Assembly: GCF_901709675.1 (NCBI RefSeq)
Contig: NC_051094.1
Span: forward strand, 3,127,001 to 3,191,000
Direction: 5' to 3'
Length of the DNA stretch: 64,000 nt
From: Syngnathus acus
Taxonomy: Eukaryota; Chordata; Actinopteri; Syngnathiformes; Syngnathidae
Shown here: piece by piece, positions 46,901 to 61,184 of the stretch
Numbering within the stretch: position 1 is the first letter of the stretch
Layout of the letters: each line of letters starts with the position of its first letter
The notes under the pieces: model-generated
Database searches by the model: none
Seen by the model: only the letters and a program-made list of their open reading frames with translations
What the model was told of the DNA's origin: nothing
Position numbers and translations under genes: made by a program

Positions 46901-49900
46901 AATCCTGTAACGAGGCTTTGAGGGGCGACCCACCGACACAGATGAAAGCGCACAGATTTGTCTTGTGTCAAGGACTTGCGGGTAATCGGCGCGTCCAATG
47001 ACCTGCGGGCCAAGAGGGCAGCACCGGGAGGGAGGGAGGGAGGGAGGGAGGGACAGTGCTCCGGCCCGGCCCATCTGTGGAGGGTGAAGAAGCAAAGTGA
47101 TGTCAATTCCAAATTCCATCCAGACTCTGTGGCTTTGAATGGGATTTCAATTTCATTGCAGAACGTGTAAGAATCTAGAATTTACCCGAGCCTCGGTTTG
47201 TTGCTCGTTTTCAACATTTCAGCACCATCGAGATGAATCTGCAAACATCTCTGGAGGTGTGAGCATTCAAAGTCAAAATAAATAAATAATGCTGTCTGCG
47301 CGTTGATGGATGAGCCCGGAAAGCTCTCCCAAGAGCTTTACCAGTCACCGGGTCATTTTACTTTTGCAGCTTGAGTCGTCCGATAAGTCTTTGCTTGGGG
47401 CGCAGAGTATACGAGAGGTGTTTCTTGCTTCTTCCGCGGCCAACGGTTAATATATTACCCGTTTATCGACTCGTGTTCATTAGTTGACTCGCGCTACCGC
47501 TAACGACCGCAGCGTCCTGTTTTGGAGAAATCCGTCTTTCAATTTTCACACGGCTTTGAAATCCGAAACGCTTTTAGGAAGTCTTTGTTTTATCGCCTGC
47601 CTCCTTGATATACGTTTGTACGCAAACCGAGCCGTAATCTTGTCAAGACATTCTTGCCGTTGTGATGCTTACCCGGTAGTCGGAGACTAATATATTGAAC
47701 AAATTTCCGATTTCTGCTTTTAATCAGGTTGTTCCCCTTTGTTAAGGGAAATCGTAAATGACAGATGTCGCAACCAAATGCTATGGCTAAGTTGTTTAGT
47801 CAAACAAAATGAATCGAGAAATATATAACGAATTGATAAAGGCAATTAATCACCTAAGACGGACACTTTGGAGAATGGAATCCGATTGATTTTTGTAACT
47901 GTAGCAGTGTTTACGCGCCACGGCAACATGAAGCTCAAGTCGCGTTGCGTCGTTTTGCTAGGACGCCGCTTGTGGACTGAAGGGCTTTTTGTTTTGATGC
48001 GACGCCGACGTTTTTCCAGCTTTTTGCTATCAGCTCAGGCGTTTTTGAAAACGAGAGGCTTCCCAAACGTTAGCCAATCCCTAAAACGGGCATAGCATGA
48101 CAAAGGCTTTCAAACAAGTCATATCGCATTACAGTGAGCGGTCTTTACTTCGACTACGACTCAGCCTTGGCTTTAGAAAGGTAATTAAATTGAATTTTCT
48201 CTGTAATGGAGTGTGAAATAGATAATGACCTAATTACGTGTGATTTCTTTCGACATACCTGCGTTGGATAATGTCTGGAGCTTGACAGATTCCCGCTCCC
48301 CACGTCCATTCACCCACATAATACTTTGATTGCTAAGCTAAGCTAGCGGTAATGGTATATTAAAATGCAACAAAGCAAAGAGTCAACGGTGGGCCGCTAA
48401 CAAAGCCAAAGGGCGGCGCTACCCCAGACTGGAGGCAAGATCAAACGCACCTCCCGCTTTGACTTTATCGCACCTCTGACAGCTGATGTCGGAGGGGTTA
48501 ATCTGCCAGGGCCAGAAATTAAATGAATGCGCAGAATACTTGGCATGTGGCTCTTCCCCGGTGAGATGTAGCCACATGAACATGTAAACTGTCTGAGTTT
48601 TGCAGACATGGCTGCAGGGCAGAGGGAATTACACTGTCACACAGAGGATATGGAGCTGCCGTGACATCCTCTTGGCACATAGTTGAAGGCCATCCAGGTG
48701 GAAATTGCTGCCAAGAGCGAGGTGGGGAGGGAGGGAGGTAGGGAGAGAGGGAGGCAGTTAGGTAGGGAGGGAGGGGCTCGCTCGCTTCTGTTGCATTGCA
48801 TCTGCATGGGCGAAGATCGTCTTTCATTTGCGCTTACCTGTCGTAGCTGTCACGCGCAAAGGAAGTGTTTAGTGTTAATCAGTGGAAATGCTTGCAGATG
48901 CTCACGCCCCCCCCCCTCTCTTCTTTGCACCGTTTTATGAATCAAACTAGCATTAGCACACGGGTGCTGGGCAATATTGACAAAGGGTTATATCCTGATG
49001 TCGGTCACGTCATATTCCACGACACGTTGCTCATCAACGCACGCACCTTGCTGGAGCGGCGGCGCCTTGTGTTGCTGGAGGCACTTGCTGGCTCTCGAAG
49101 CGGTCGGTCCCGCTCAATGTAAACATACGACTATGAGGAGAGACAAATACATGCAGGATATCTTCACTCGCAGCGAGGGAAAGCTAAAATAACACGTGCA
49201 GCCGTTACACACGTTTTTTTTTCCCCTTTCAATTCTGCTTTCATTACATTTTATTTTTGTATGAGAGTCAATTTTATCTTCATCGGAAACAAAAGTCTTT
49301 TCCAGGTGTTGATTAAGCAACAAGACTATCTTCACAGCCCAATTTTTTTTTTTTTTTTAATTTTTTTAAGGCTGCTGTGGAAAAATACTCCCGCTGCTTA
49401 CATTTGACTGTATACCTTGCAAGTTTACAAGACAGAGAAGCTCTTTAGCGCAACATGATGTAACCTGAATTTCATGGCGTGCCTTTGGAAATGTCTTGTG
49501 CGCAAATAAATTGTAATGACAGGACTGGCAGACAATCAAAGCGCACGCGAGTCTTCATCAAATCTTGACAGATACTTTCCTCATCGAGTTCCAGCGAATG
49601 TGCTCTTTGCTTTTTTGCACACGTTCACAGCAACGATTCAATCAAATCAATCAAATTAATTGAAGTTGAAAGAAATGCTCATTATTTCAGACAGCTTTTT
49701 TTGTTTTAGGTTTGCTTTGCCAAACCTTGCTAATCACATGGCAGGCCACAAATACTTCATGATATCATTGACTAATTGTGTGATTGTGCAAAACGCATTT
49801 CAATTAGTTTACAGAAATGGAAAGAATATTCTGCTCCAAGATGCCACGTTTTCCCTTTGCAAATAGAAATAAAAAAAAAACTAAAAAGTCGACTTCTTGC

Positions 49901-52900
49901 TATCAAACATCCAGAAAGCTCCAAGAGGCTTTCTTTGGCAAGAGTCACAAGCATGTAGGTCGTGGTGGTCTTCAATCATAAACCCCGTGCACAAATGTGG
50001 CTCAAGCGTTTTGCTTAGTTGATCACAAATCTTCAAATGTGTCAAATAGTTGTCAACATTGCTACCTAGACGGCAGCGCCTTTTTTAAACACAAGCAGAC
50101 GGAGGAAAATACTCTGGTGCTTCTCGTGCCATTTTGACTGTTAAGGAGAACGGCCGCGCAAAAAAGTGTCTTTACACAAAATGTAGCCAGCCAGCCAGTG
50201 AGCTTCATTGTGCGGCCCTCCAGTTTGCTCCCGCCGTGTCCTTTCCGAGGGCCAGCTCGTCTGAATCCAAGTAACGCTTGGTTACATTTCTTCTGCCAGG
50301 ATTGGGAATGCACTCAGCCACCTTTGGTGGCCAAACCTGTGGGGCCTGACTCATATGCCAGCTCTTTTTTTTTTTCTTCTTCATTGCTGTGTGACAGTGT
50401 CACAGTCACTGGCGAAGGGTCCCGAGACGGAGCCATCTGTGTGCTTACTTCCACCGTATGTGAGCTACAATTAAAGTCATCAACTGCAATTTTTTGGGGT
50501 TGATGAATCTGGCAGAGTCAGACAAGTCCTAAATTGTGATCATTCCAATATTTGACTCATAGCTTCAAAGCAAATACCTTGCTAGCTCATAAAAAAAGTG
50601 TTTATTGGTTTAACAAATGTCTTGACTCAGTCCAACTGTGAAGCAAGTCATGCGTGTGCGTGCGTGCGTGCGTCTAAGCAGCCATCGTTCGCTGGAACCA
50701 AAGAGGCGATGGCCGACATGCCTCATTTCTCGACACTCTTCCATCAGCATTGTGTGCGAGATGGATGAGCGAGCGAGCGAGCGTGTGTAAACACAACATA
50801 GGGTCAAAGTGGCGTCTGCGCCAGCCAGCCACACAACCAATGTGGAAGGAACTCTTCAGACTGCTCTTGAAGTACTTAGGAAAACACACGCCGCCGATTA
50901 TCGCTATCTGTCTGTGTCTCAAAACAATCCTTGTCTCTTAACTGGGAGGAATATGGGAGAGTTTGTGTTTTATCTGAGTTTACGCGGTGAGATCGAGACG
51001 GTAAATCGTAACAAGTCAAGTTTGGATATTCATCTTATCTGTGAAACGTTTGACTCGAGCGTTCCGGAACATCGGTGCCATGGGCGGCAAACAAGCAGCG
51101 CAAGAGAGAAAGTGCACGACGGGGGAGGCTGAGCGAGCGAGCGAGCGTACGTGGAGAATGATGAAAGAGGAGTCATCTGTTCTGTCTGCTACATTAGCCA
51201 TGAATGAGGCCCGATTCATCCAGGGCTGCACTTCGGCCTCAGGAAAACAAAGAAAGGCCACATCCACTGACTTTGTAGCACTTAAAGCTTCTATACTACA
51301 CCATGAGAAAAAGATTTGCCCACCTGTCCATTACATGGAGTGTCCATTTGCAGCTACGACCTTTCTGGGAAAATCAACGTATGTCAGGTTAAGACTTTTG
51401 AATGTCTGGGAATTGTTGTCCATTGAAAAAAATGAAATGGCGTTAGCGAGCGGTCACTCGTGTTGGCTCACTATCTTGAGGCTTATCCAGCTGTTAGCTC
51501 CCCGGTGGCCATGTTAGTTGTCTTGGGACAAGTGATCTAGCATTGAAATGGCAGAGGAGGCCCCAAATGAAGACTTGCGGCCTACCCACCCGCGCCTCCG
51601 CGGAATCGCATTCTGGACTCTAACGTCCGACCGAGACTCTTGTCAGGAGTCGCGTCAGATATTCCAAAGTGCATTTTCTAAGAGCAGGAGCAAAATGGCG
51701 CATCAGCTGTTTCCTTCTCCTGCAAGTTGTCATTGGGCAAACACCTTGTAAACAAGCGGATATGCCATCCATGCTCTCTCTCTACTTTTAGAACCGGGCG
51801 GGAGCCTTAATGGGGATGTCCGGGCTAGTATTGACATGTCTGGACTTGTTGTCCCGCCTTTGCCCGCGATATGTGGAGGGAGGGCGAGAGGGAACGGCAG
51901 GCAGGCATGTCTCGTAAGGGATACGTTAACCTTTCAAGCACATTGGCAGCCTCCGCGCCTTATTCTCGACACGGGTTACCACGTAGAGGATCTGCTTATA
52001 GCACCATAGTGACATATTGTGCGGTTATGCTGTCGCCGGCCAGCACAAGACGTGTCCATGACCTCAGCGCGACACAATTATGCGCTCGGCTTAACCCGGG
52101 CGGGGCACCGGCGGGGGGGAGTCGAGGGTCTGCGTATCGTGAGCTCATGGACTCCAGCGATTCACCGTTCCTTGACGTGTCTCTCGAATAGACCAAATAC
52201 TCAACGTGAAACGCCGTTTGCACAAATGACAGCAATTTGAGTGCTCTCAAGTGCGGCTGGTACACAGCAAGAAACAATAGCGCCGTTGTACGTGCAGAAC
52301 GGAACGAGGTGAACATTTTTGCTATTCAGATGAGCAGCTCCAGGCTGGAGTCGATGCGCCCAGACATTTAAAGATGGTTTGTTCTGCAGAGCAAGACTGC
52401 GAGCGCAGCGATTCAGTGCAGACAGTATTGTGTGGGACTTGGCAGACAACCCCCCGAAGCATCTTTTCAAAGAGGTTACCTTGTTTGCCCCTTGAGCTAT
52501 TTTCGCTGCGCCTGTGTCTGGACTCGCAAGTCTGCGGGGGGAAAAAAGAAGAAAAAAAAGAAAGCCTTATCTCCACCTTGCTCTCCTCCAGCCGCCGCGC
52601 CTGACGTGACGTCAGCGACGTCAGGTATCCAAAGCACACGGTGTTTATTGAATGCGAATTATTTACACACCTGCTTTGTGGCACATTCCTGATTAGGAGC
52701 TGGAATGGGATGGGCACTCCGAGAGGGATGACTTGAGCCCGGGGGGCATACACCTGAACAGCCCGCCGTACAACCTCTATGCAAACAGGACAGAAAGGAA
52801 AGGCCTAGCCTTGTTGGTATGCAAATATGCCCGAGGCTGCCGTGCCGGATTGTTGCAAAAACTTGATTGGACAAAAAAAAATCTACCAGGCTTTTTCCCC

Positions 52901-55900
52901 ACACAAGTCCCAACGTGGGCGGAGGTCATTGCTGTCAATTGAAATGTTTCCGGATTTTATCCTTGTGGATCAGCGAGCATCAATTTGGAGCATTTCCCCG
53001 CCATGTTGTGATGGTGGGCTGCTAGCCTGGCTCGTTTTTGGTGGTGTGGATGTTTTCAGCCTGGAAATGAAGAAAAATCCCGGCCGTCACTTCCGACGAA
53101 GGAATTTGCATCAAAGCCACGCGTGATCTCGGCCGCCGCCGCGTCACGGCCCCCCCCTGGCTGGCACAGTCATAGCGAGGCCACGCACGGACAAAATGCG
53201 TAGGGAGATGACTCACCTGGCCGAGACCCCATTGGGGCTAAAGGTTTCTAATGTGACGTGATGGCGAGAGTTTACTCTCAGGCAAGTCCATTCTGCGTCA
53301 CAAGCGCCATAATGTCCCCTTTGGGCCATCTCTTTTTTTGTCTTTCAAGGGACACCGATTCTCCCGTAATCACTTTTCCCACACCCGCTGTGCGTAAGTG
53401 ACTCAAGTGTAAACGAGGACTAAGGTGGTGTGTGACTCATTCGAGTTTGAGGGTGGCTGTAAGAGTTTTCTGCAGACGTGGTTGCCATAGAAATCCATTT
53501 GGGAAATGCGAAGTTAACTTTCATTCACGTTTTGGACTTTGATTGACTCGATTTGCTCCAGGTTTCATTCGTAGTGGTTGAAATCGACATTGAGTTCATT
53601 CTTTGCCCTTTGACCCTCTTTCATTTTGAACGACACACTTTTGTTCTACTTGACATACAACTACCAATACTGTTTTTTTTTTGTTTGTTTGTTTTCTTTG
53701 CAGCGTACGATCGGAATTAAAGTAATAAAAGCCGTATAGCCTTTTTTTTTTTTTTTTTACTGTCCTCATAACATTATAGTTTGACTTGAAGAGTCATTGA
53801 ATCGGCCCGTTTGACTTGAAGAGTCATTGAATCCGCCCGTTTACCGTATGCATCGTGGGTGACGGGAAGCGTCTGGGCAATATTGATCAGAATCATCTTT
53901 TGCTGTCTGTTTCTAGGATTTGCTCACATAAGCAGAAAGTTGGAATTGACTACGGGATCAGATGAAACGTGTTACATCCTGACTCGAAACATTTCCATCT
54001 TGTTGGCCTTCTAAATTGTGTCTGGATGCCTCTGATTGATTGAGATTATGATCAGGGCGGCCTGACTTTTATCAAAGAAATATCAATTCATCGTTTGATT
54101 CCCTTCAATGGCAGATAAATGTGAAAGTCAGGAAGCTCAACGAGTCCCACAACCTGCGTTGAACTCGAGCTAAATGTTTCATCCGTTAGCTCACCGCTCA
54201 CTTGGGTGTATGCCGAGTAAACAAACACCAGACTGCTGCGTGTCGTACCATGCAAAACGTTTTGAAAACAGATTCGTGCAGAATCTTGCCCCGCTTAGTT
54301 TCTACCAATCATAGCGAACCTTAGCGTGACTTGACCTGACAAACTGTTTCAAGGTCATTTGTCACAATGGACACAATGGACAGGCCACTTATTTAAAGTT
54401 GTGGAATTTGGAATTTGTCAACTTTCTCCACTTTTTTTTTCCCCAGAGTCGCTCTGGAACGGGGCTTTGTCGTATTTTCAGGACAAATTCCGAGATTGAT
54501 TGCACTGCATTGGAAAACAAGAATGATATCACACTGGCACATTGCAGCAAAAGAAAAGGCTGCATAGCAACAAAAAAAAAAAGTCCAATCGGGTTTGACT
54601 CCCCATGAAATGCGGAAGGTGTGATGAGGTGGGCCAACGCGGTCCAAGATGGCTCGTCAACCGTGCGGCACCCGTCGGGTGGTGGCTGTGCTGCGTTGCG
54701 TGACTCACGTGGCGCCCGGTGTCTGAAAGTTTCATCCGACGTCTGGCGCACGGCGTGTGTCATCCGAGCCGGTGACGTCCGTGGCTCTAAATTCTCCGCC
54801 GCTCGCTGATTGGCCGCGCGGCGGATGAGGCACAGGTGAGGGCCAATCGATGAAGGAAACAACACCGTGTGCGCAAGTCACCAAATGTCTGAAAGTTAAG
54901 ATCATCCTTATTATACCTTGCACTTGCGTCAGTACTGATGGCAAATGTCGATTTGATGATTGCCAGCTCACTCGCACTCGTCGGGAACAAAGTGAAAGTT
55001 GCACATTAGTCACTGGCAAACCCGTACGTGCTTTTGAGAATGATCGGAGAGAAGGCAGTACTTGATGTTAATTGCATCCCTCATGACTGTTAATGCCTTC
55101 ATCATCCTCACTCGCTGAATTATTATTAACGAGTGGCAGTCAATTTCAGACATCCCCACTGATCTCATACAATATTTCACATTTGACAAACTGCGTGCAC
55201 ATTTTTAATTCCTAAAAAAAACCATAATAAAAAAAAAAAAGATCAATTCGTAGCAGTATAATTTAGTATTTAGTCGTGCGTATGTGTTTATATTACATCG
55301 TGGCTTTTGTCTGAATTGAAATCATCTCTGTCATCTTTTGTGACACCGCAGAAGATTTAACGCGACGCACAATTTTGATCCATGGCATGATGCTGGAGCA
55401 TTGTGACAGGCCATGCGTGCGCACATCCACTGCTGCCATCTGCTAGCCATAGTGCTTTTTTGTTTTAGCTTTCCCATCTTAACGAGCAGACCACAGAAGA
55501 CCCAGTTGACGGCACTCCGCATTAGGATCTGCGTTGATGCGTCAGTGGTGCTCCAAGGTCACACATGCCGGCGACAACATGCTTTGATAATGATTCAAAA
55601 AGGAGGAGAAACAAAACATCCTGTTCTTTCGTTAGACGTGGTTCTCATGGAAAGGTCCCACGGGGATGCAACTCACCATTTGGATCCAAGTGACGCCTGA
55701 TGTAGCGCTTGTACATAAGTGTTGTGCAGACCTTTGCTCCGTCTCATGCTTCATCACAGACATCAGCGCAAGAGATAAGCACGTCTCGGTCCCCCACGTT
55801 CCCGTCAAGTGATTCCGCAGATGTCATTCAGCGCTTTGCTTCTGCCTTCAGAGATTTGAGCAAGGTTGCACTTTTTTTTCGTCTTTCTTTCTTTCCCTCC

Positions 55901-58900
55901 GCCTTTCTCTCTGCAGAATATTGATTAAGAAATGTTCCAAAAAGGGCGCACTGCCAGTCCCGTAAAGATGAGATCATTGTGCAATGTGCAGTGTCACCAT
56001 TTCTTTATCTAACAAGTTTAGGAGTCATGAAAATGAGCCCAAGCTGGGGGATGTTTCATTCAATTTGCTTACATTAGCATCATAGCCTGTCTGCGTGAAG
56101 ATGAAATGTGCTCTCCACTCGCTTTCACTGGAGAATTCCTTTTACGTGAAATCGATTGCGACCGGACTTTTCGACGAGCGCAAATTCCTCTCGCGTGTCT
56201 GAGCCGCCTCTCTCGTCCTGTACCGAAGGATGGAAGGCAATGGCGAAAGAGGAGCGGGGTGGGCTTTTTAACTCGGCGGCTGGCTTGACCTTGACAATGG
56301 AGCCACAGAGAGCGACGGGCTGGATCTCCATCTCCCTCTTTTGTCTTCGTTCATTCGCCTTTCCACTTAATGCCGTTTGTTGCTGCGGCGGCTAAAACGC
56401 ACCGCCGCGTCTCTGCTGTCGCCCCCCCCCCTCTCCCCAACCTTACCTCACGTCACGTCTGCTCTGTTTCCAGACAAGCGGGTTTAAAAAGTCAACTGCG
56501 TATTGAGCCGTCTAGACTGAAGTTGGTCAGCAAGCAAGCAGCCCTCCCAACCCCCGCCCGCCCGCCCGACTTGCAGTGGAAAAAGGGATGAGGAGCAGGT
56601 GACCTTGCTGTACTCTGTCCCTCGTTTCAGGATGCAGCAATGTTTTTCATTTCATAATGCAAAGCCTTGAGACTGAACGCAAAGAAAATGGGGCTGACGT
56701 CCGCCGACCACCTTTTTGTTTTTTCTGAAACGTAGCTACCGTGACCACGTGGCGTAAATGCGGCCATGGGAAGCCAAGTTCTTCTTCTTCTTACGTACTT
56801 TGTTGGGTCCAAAGTGCCACAACATCGACGGGCCATTGGGGCATATTGATTACACGTGATTACCATGGTGACAAACGTTTGCCTCTTCCACAGAGAGAGG
56901 ATATCGCCGCAGGATTATTGTCAAGCAATCTTGGGTGTGGGAATTCATCTCATGTGACTCTGATAGCCCGAGCCAAATCCGTGCAGTTTATACGGGGGGG
57001 GGGGGATACATTTTACAGGCAGTAAAAGGGGCTTGGGTTCCATCTAAAAACCCAGTGAACCCCCTGAAATACAAAAATTGACCATTTATTGCTGAAGACA
57101 CGTGTTCCAAGCCCAACTGGAATAGATGAACATTTGTGAAAATGTTTATTGTTGTTCTCCAATCTTACAGCAAACCTCAAACAGATGTTTTTGAGCGGTT
57201 GAAATCAGACGGATCATTTTATGCTCAAAAAGATGATCAAAGTAGTCCATCAATATGGTTGTCACTTACCCCATCCATTTTTTGAAATCTCTAAAATAGG
57301 CATTAAACAAAACAGGTGCCAGTGATATAGTTTTGACAGACAAACCCAAAACATATTTGATTAGAATGAAAATTGGAGAGATCTTGCTTTAAATGACAGC
57401 TTCCCTTTCCCAAATGGTTTTGCCCCGTCACGCAACTCATGACTTTCATTCCAAGCTCAATCAGCTCTAATGCCGATTGATCTGGGTTCAATACCTCTCC
57501 CGCATCTTTGTCTTCCTGCGGCCCTCCCACTCATCTTCATCGCTGCTTTCTTCCTCTTTCCCACCCATCCAGCCTTTCTCATCCTTTCATGCCCGGCCGG
57601 GCTGGTGGTCCGCCCGCCCGCCCGCCTGCCCCTCTGGGAGGTTAAGGGGTATTTTGGGCTGTCGGCAGGTTGCGCGGGCACGTCGCTTGCCTTTTCCCAC
57701 AGCTCGCGTCAAATGTGGCTGAACCCTGACCTCGGCGGCTCCTCTCAAAATCAGGGAGCAACGGAATTTAGCCAGCCAGACAAAACTGGACTTTCCATCA
57801 GAGAGGGGTGGGGGGAGAATCCCATCCAATTGTGATGCGCGCCCTCCCTTTTGTGCGCCGTTCAAGCAGGGTCGGCCGACCGGCCGCCGCTCGCCGGGAC
57901 AAGACTTCCGAAAAGCCTATTCAGCACGCGCTTTGACCTCTGCTTCCATTGCTGACTCGTGGGGATCAAACAGTGGGAACGATATATTGAGACAAATCTT
58001 TTTCAATGTTCCACTTCAGCGGCACCTCTTGAATGCGGCTCACTTTTGACGGCCGCTCGTTAGGCTGGCCTTTTAATACGGCTATGAAAATAGTTGTCAG
58101 CGCTATCCGGTCTGGATCGGCTCGACGCGGAATCTTTTAAAATAGCCAGGATCACTTTCTGCCGCGGCTAATGGCGCTTTAAAATGAACACGTTTCCGAG
58201 GGAACGTCAGCTGTCACCAAGTAAGGCGAACCAGTCGAAGGCTCTGGCAACAACTGGACACGGTTCATTCAGCGCATTTAGCAAATGAGACAATTATGAA
58301 AAGTCAAATAGCAGTTCCTTTTCAATATGATGGCGTCAGAGCCCAACGTGATGCGAGCTTTAAATCTTTTGCAGAAGGCGAGCACTTTGATTGTAATGCC
58401 GCGTGCTGTGTGCTAAAGTGTGGTGGTGTTGGGGGGGGTTGCTACAGCTTTCAAGCTGGTCAACTGTCAGGACTAGTGCATGAAAGGAGGCCTCAGAGTG
58501 AAAGGGGAGGGGGGGAGGCCCTTACTAGGGGGTCCTGCACAAGGGAGGGTGAGAGTAGCTTGTGATGGTGGACCGCCTGGGCTCGGAGGACCCTCTGTGT
58601 GGGCTGAGACGGCGTGGCAGGCCTCCTCGCAAGAAACTCAGAGAAGGGGGGCCGTATTGGCATGTTGGCCTTAGCAGCGTGGCACACGGGCAAGATGCCA
58701 GCTCAGAACCAAAGACCAGATGTTTGTCAGGGTGGGCGCCTTTCGGCCTCCAGCAAATGGACTAAAAGTGTAATAGTCCAAAGAGGGGTACTGAGCACAC
58801 ACTTCCCAGATCCTTAAACGTCACTGGCTGTTCTTCATGTGGAGCAGGTCAAAGTCCGGTGAAGGGGCCACAGCTCCGCTATTGAACCTGACCATCGGGG

Positions 58901-61152
58901 ACCCGCGTGGCGTCTTCATATGATACTTTTCCTCCAACTTGGGCTTAGTTCCACGGTGGCCTCCACTCCACACTTGGGCCTGGACCCAGTAAAGTGTAAG
59001 CTTTGATTTTCCCGTCTTTTGTTACTTCCCCATTTTCTGACTTTTCATTCATTGTCGAGCGAGTTGTTGACGAGGGCACCGACTGCCAGTCCAGCCAAAA
59101 ACCTTTCGTCCTTTGTAATCGAACCAACCTGAAAATGAATCCAAAACGTCAAGAGCTCCCTACGTGCTACGGGAAACTATAACTACCATACGGCCCGCCA
59201 CAGAAACGAGTTTGACACCCCTGTGTTTTCTTCCCTTTATTTTGGGTCCGACGCAATCATCTGAAAAGGCAAGTGGTTCCGCATCAACAGGTTTTATTTA
59301 GTGACCAATGGGCTGTTTGGTTTAACCCCTCCTACAGATTGCGGTGCAATATTTGTTTTTTTTTTCCCCCACTGGCGAGACATGAGAAGGTCCCCCTCAT
59401 GTCTTCTGGACTCTTCAGGTAAAAGCAAACAAAGGCATACGTATAGCTATGATATGGTAAGTAGATCTGGTGTCGCCAGTGTGGGCCACTTGACTGATAT
59501 CTTGGCAAGGGACAGGGTCATTGATTGCCTTGATATTTGAGCATGGCGCTTTCCCTAATTCATACAAGTCATGATTGAAGGGATCTCACATCTTTCCATT
59601 GAAACCAGCCTGTTAGATTTGCAATCTTGGACCAAATCAAAAGAAGACAAAGATGCGCTCTGGCCTGCCTGATTTTTTCCCAACAAAGGATGTTATTTTT
59701 GTCTCTGCCCAAATGAAAAGCTCAAGGCTGAAATCAAGTCGGCTCTCCAATGAGTTGATTGAGTAAAGCTCCTCGTTTTCACGTTGCCTGCGGGAAAGTG
59801 CTGTGTGAAGGAGAGCGTAGCAGCCTTTTTCTGCCGCTTCTCGTGTTTTGGCTTGTTTTTTTTTTTTCCACAACCAAAGGCTCGAAGGCAAAATCTTCTC
59901 AAGTGAACATTTCCTGTTCTTCCTTGTGTTTTTTATGATCCTTCAACGGGAAGAGTATTATTAGCATTATTCAATATTATTGAATTCGAATTTCGATTTC
60001 TTTCTCAGACTTCATAAATAAATGCAAACGGCAGACTCGACAGAGAATAGCCGTCCTGAGTAAGAAATCCACAGTTTGCCGTGTGGGCCGTTAAATGTTA
60101 TTGTTCGATGCGGATCCGTCTGGCTTTGCTTTTATCCGCTCGACCCGACTTCCCGATCATGCCGGCGTATCACGAGATAACGCAACCGTTAGCTCAGGCT
60201 AGTCTTCAGGATCGAAACAAGAAATTGCGTGAAAACAAGAAATGAAATGAGTCATATAACTCGAGTTTGTCACAACGTGCCGTAGTCCATGGCTAATCTA
60301 CTAAATAGAGCTTGAGCAGACAAGCTGAAGACGATTTATTGCCCTTCACATATTGAGGGGAAAAGCCCAGATGCTTTGCTGAAATCAACAGGTAGTTGGC
60401 CTCCAGTTTCCCCAAAATATCGAAGTAAAAATTAACACGCACGCTCGCTCGCTGGCTGGCTTGCCAAAATATGCAAGACTGACATCAAATATGAAATGCA
60501 CACCGGCCTGAAGAATTGGTCGCTGCCTTGCACAAGTTGATCAAAGGTCACTTCCTGTTTCCGGCGCCAGGAATGGCCATTTTTGTTTGTTTTAACACCC
60601 TCCCTTATGCAATTCTATATAAGCCTCTTTCTCCTCTGCATATGACCTACAAGTTGCTAGAGCGGATGACCCGCTGGTCATTCTGGGAGCCATCTGGCAA
60701 CGACGTACTTGTGGCTTACCCTTCCCGCTGCCTCACGCAATTCCTTAAGCAAGCATAAGTGCGCTTAGGAGGACTTAATCTTAAAGAAACGGGTTCGGGC
60801 CACGCTGTCGGCGAGTCGCCGTCGAGATGCGCCCGGCCATTAGGTCAGCGGGTTCCTTCGGCCTCATGACGCAAAAGTGGTTCGGGAGCCAAAGCTCCAC
60901 CTGTTGTCGCCACCGGGACTAAAACCTCTGGATTGAGTTCACGCTGATCTGGAGACCCCTGAAAAATGACGCCGCATGTATGTGAATTGTAGCAGAGGAG
61001 CGAGCGAGGCTTGAGCCTAGCTCCGCAACACTGCAGGCCAGCCAGTGCAGGGCACAGAGTCTCCCAGAAGAGGGCCTTGATACAGGCAAGTGGGCCAGCC
61101 GGCCGGCCAGACAGGCAGACAGCCAGCCGGCCGGCAAGCCAGCCAGCCGGCA

Positions 61153-61184
<32 letters not shown>

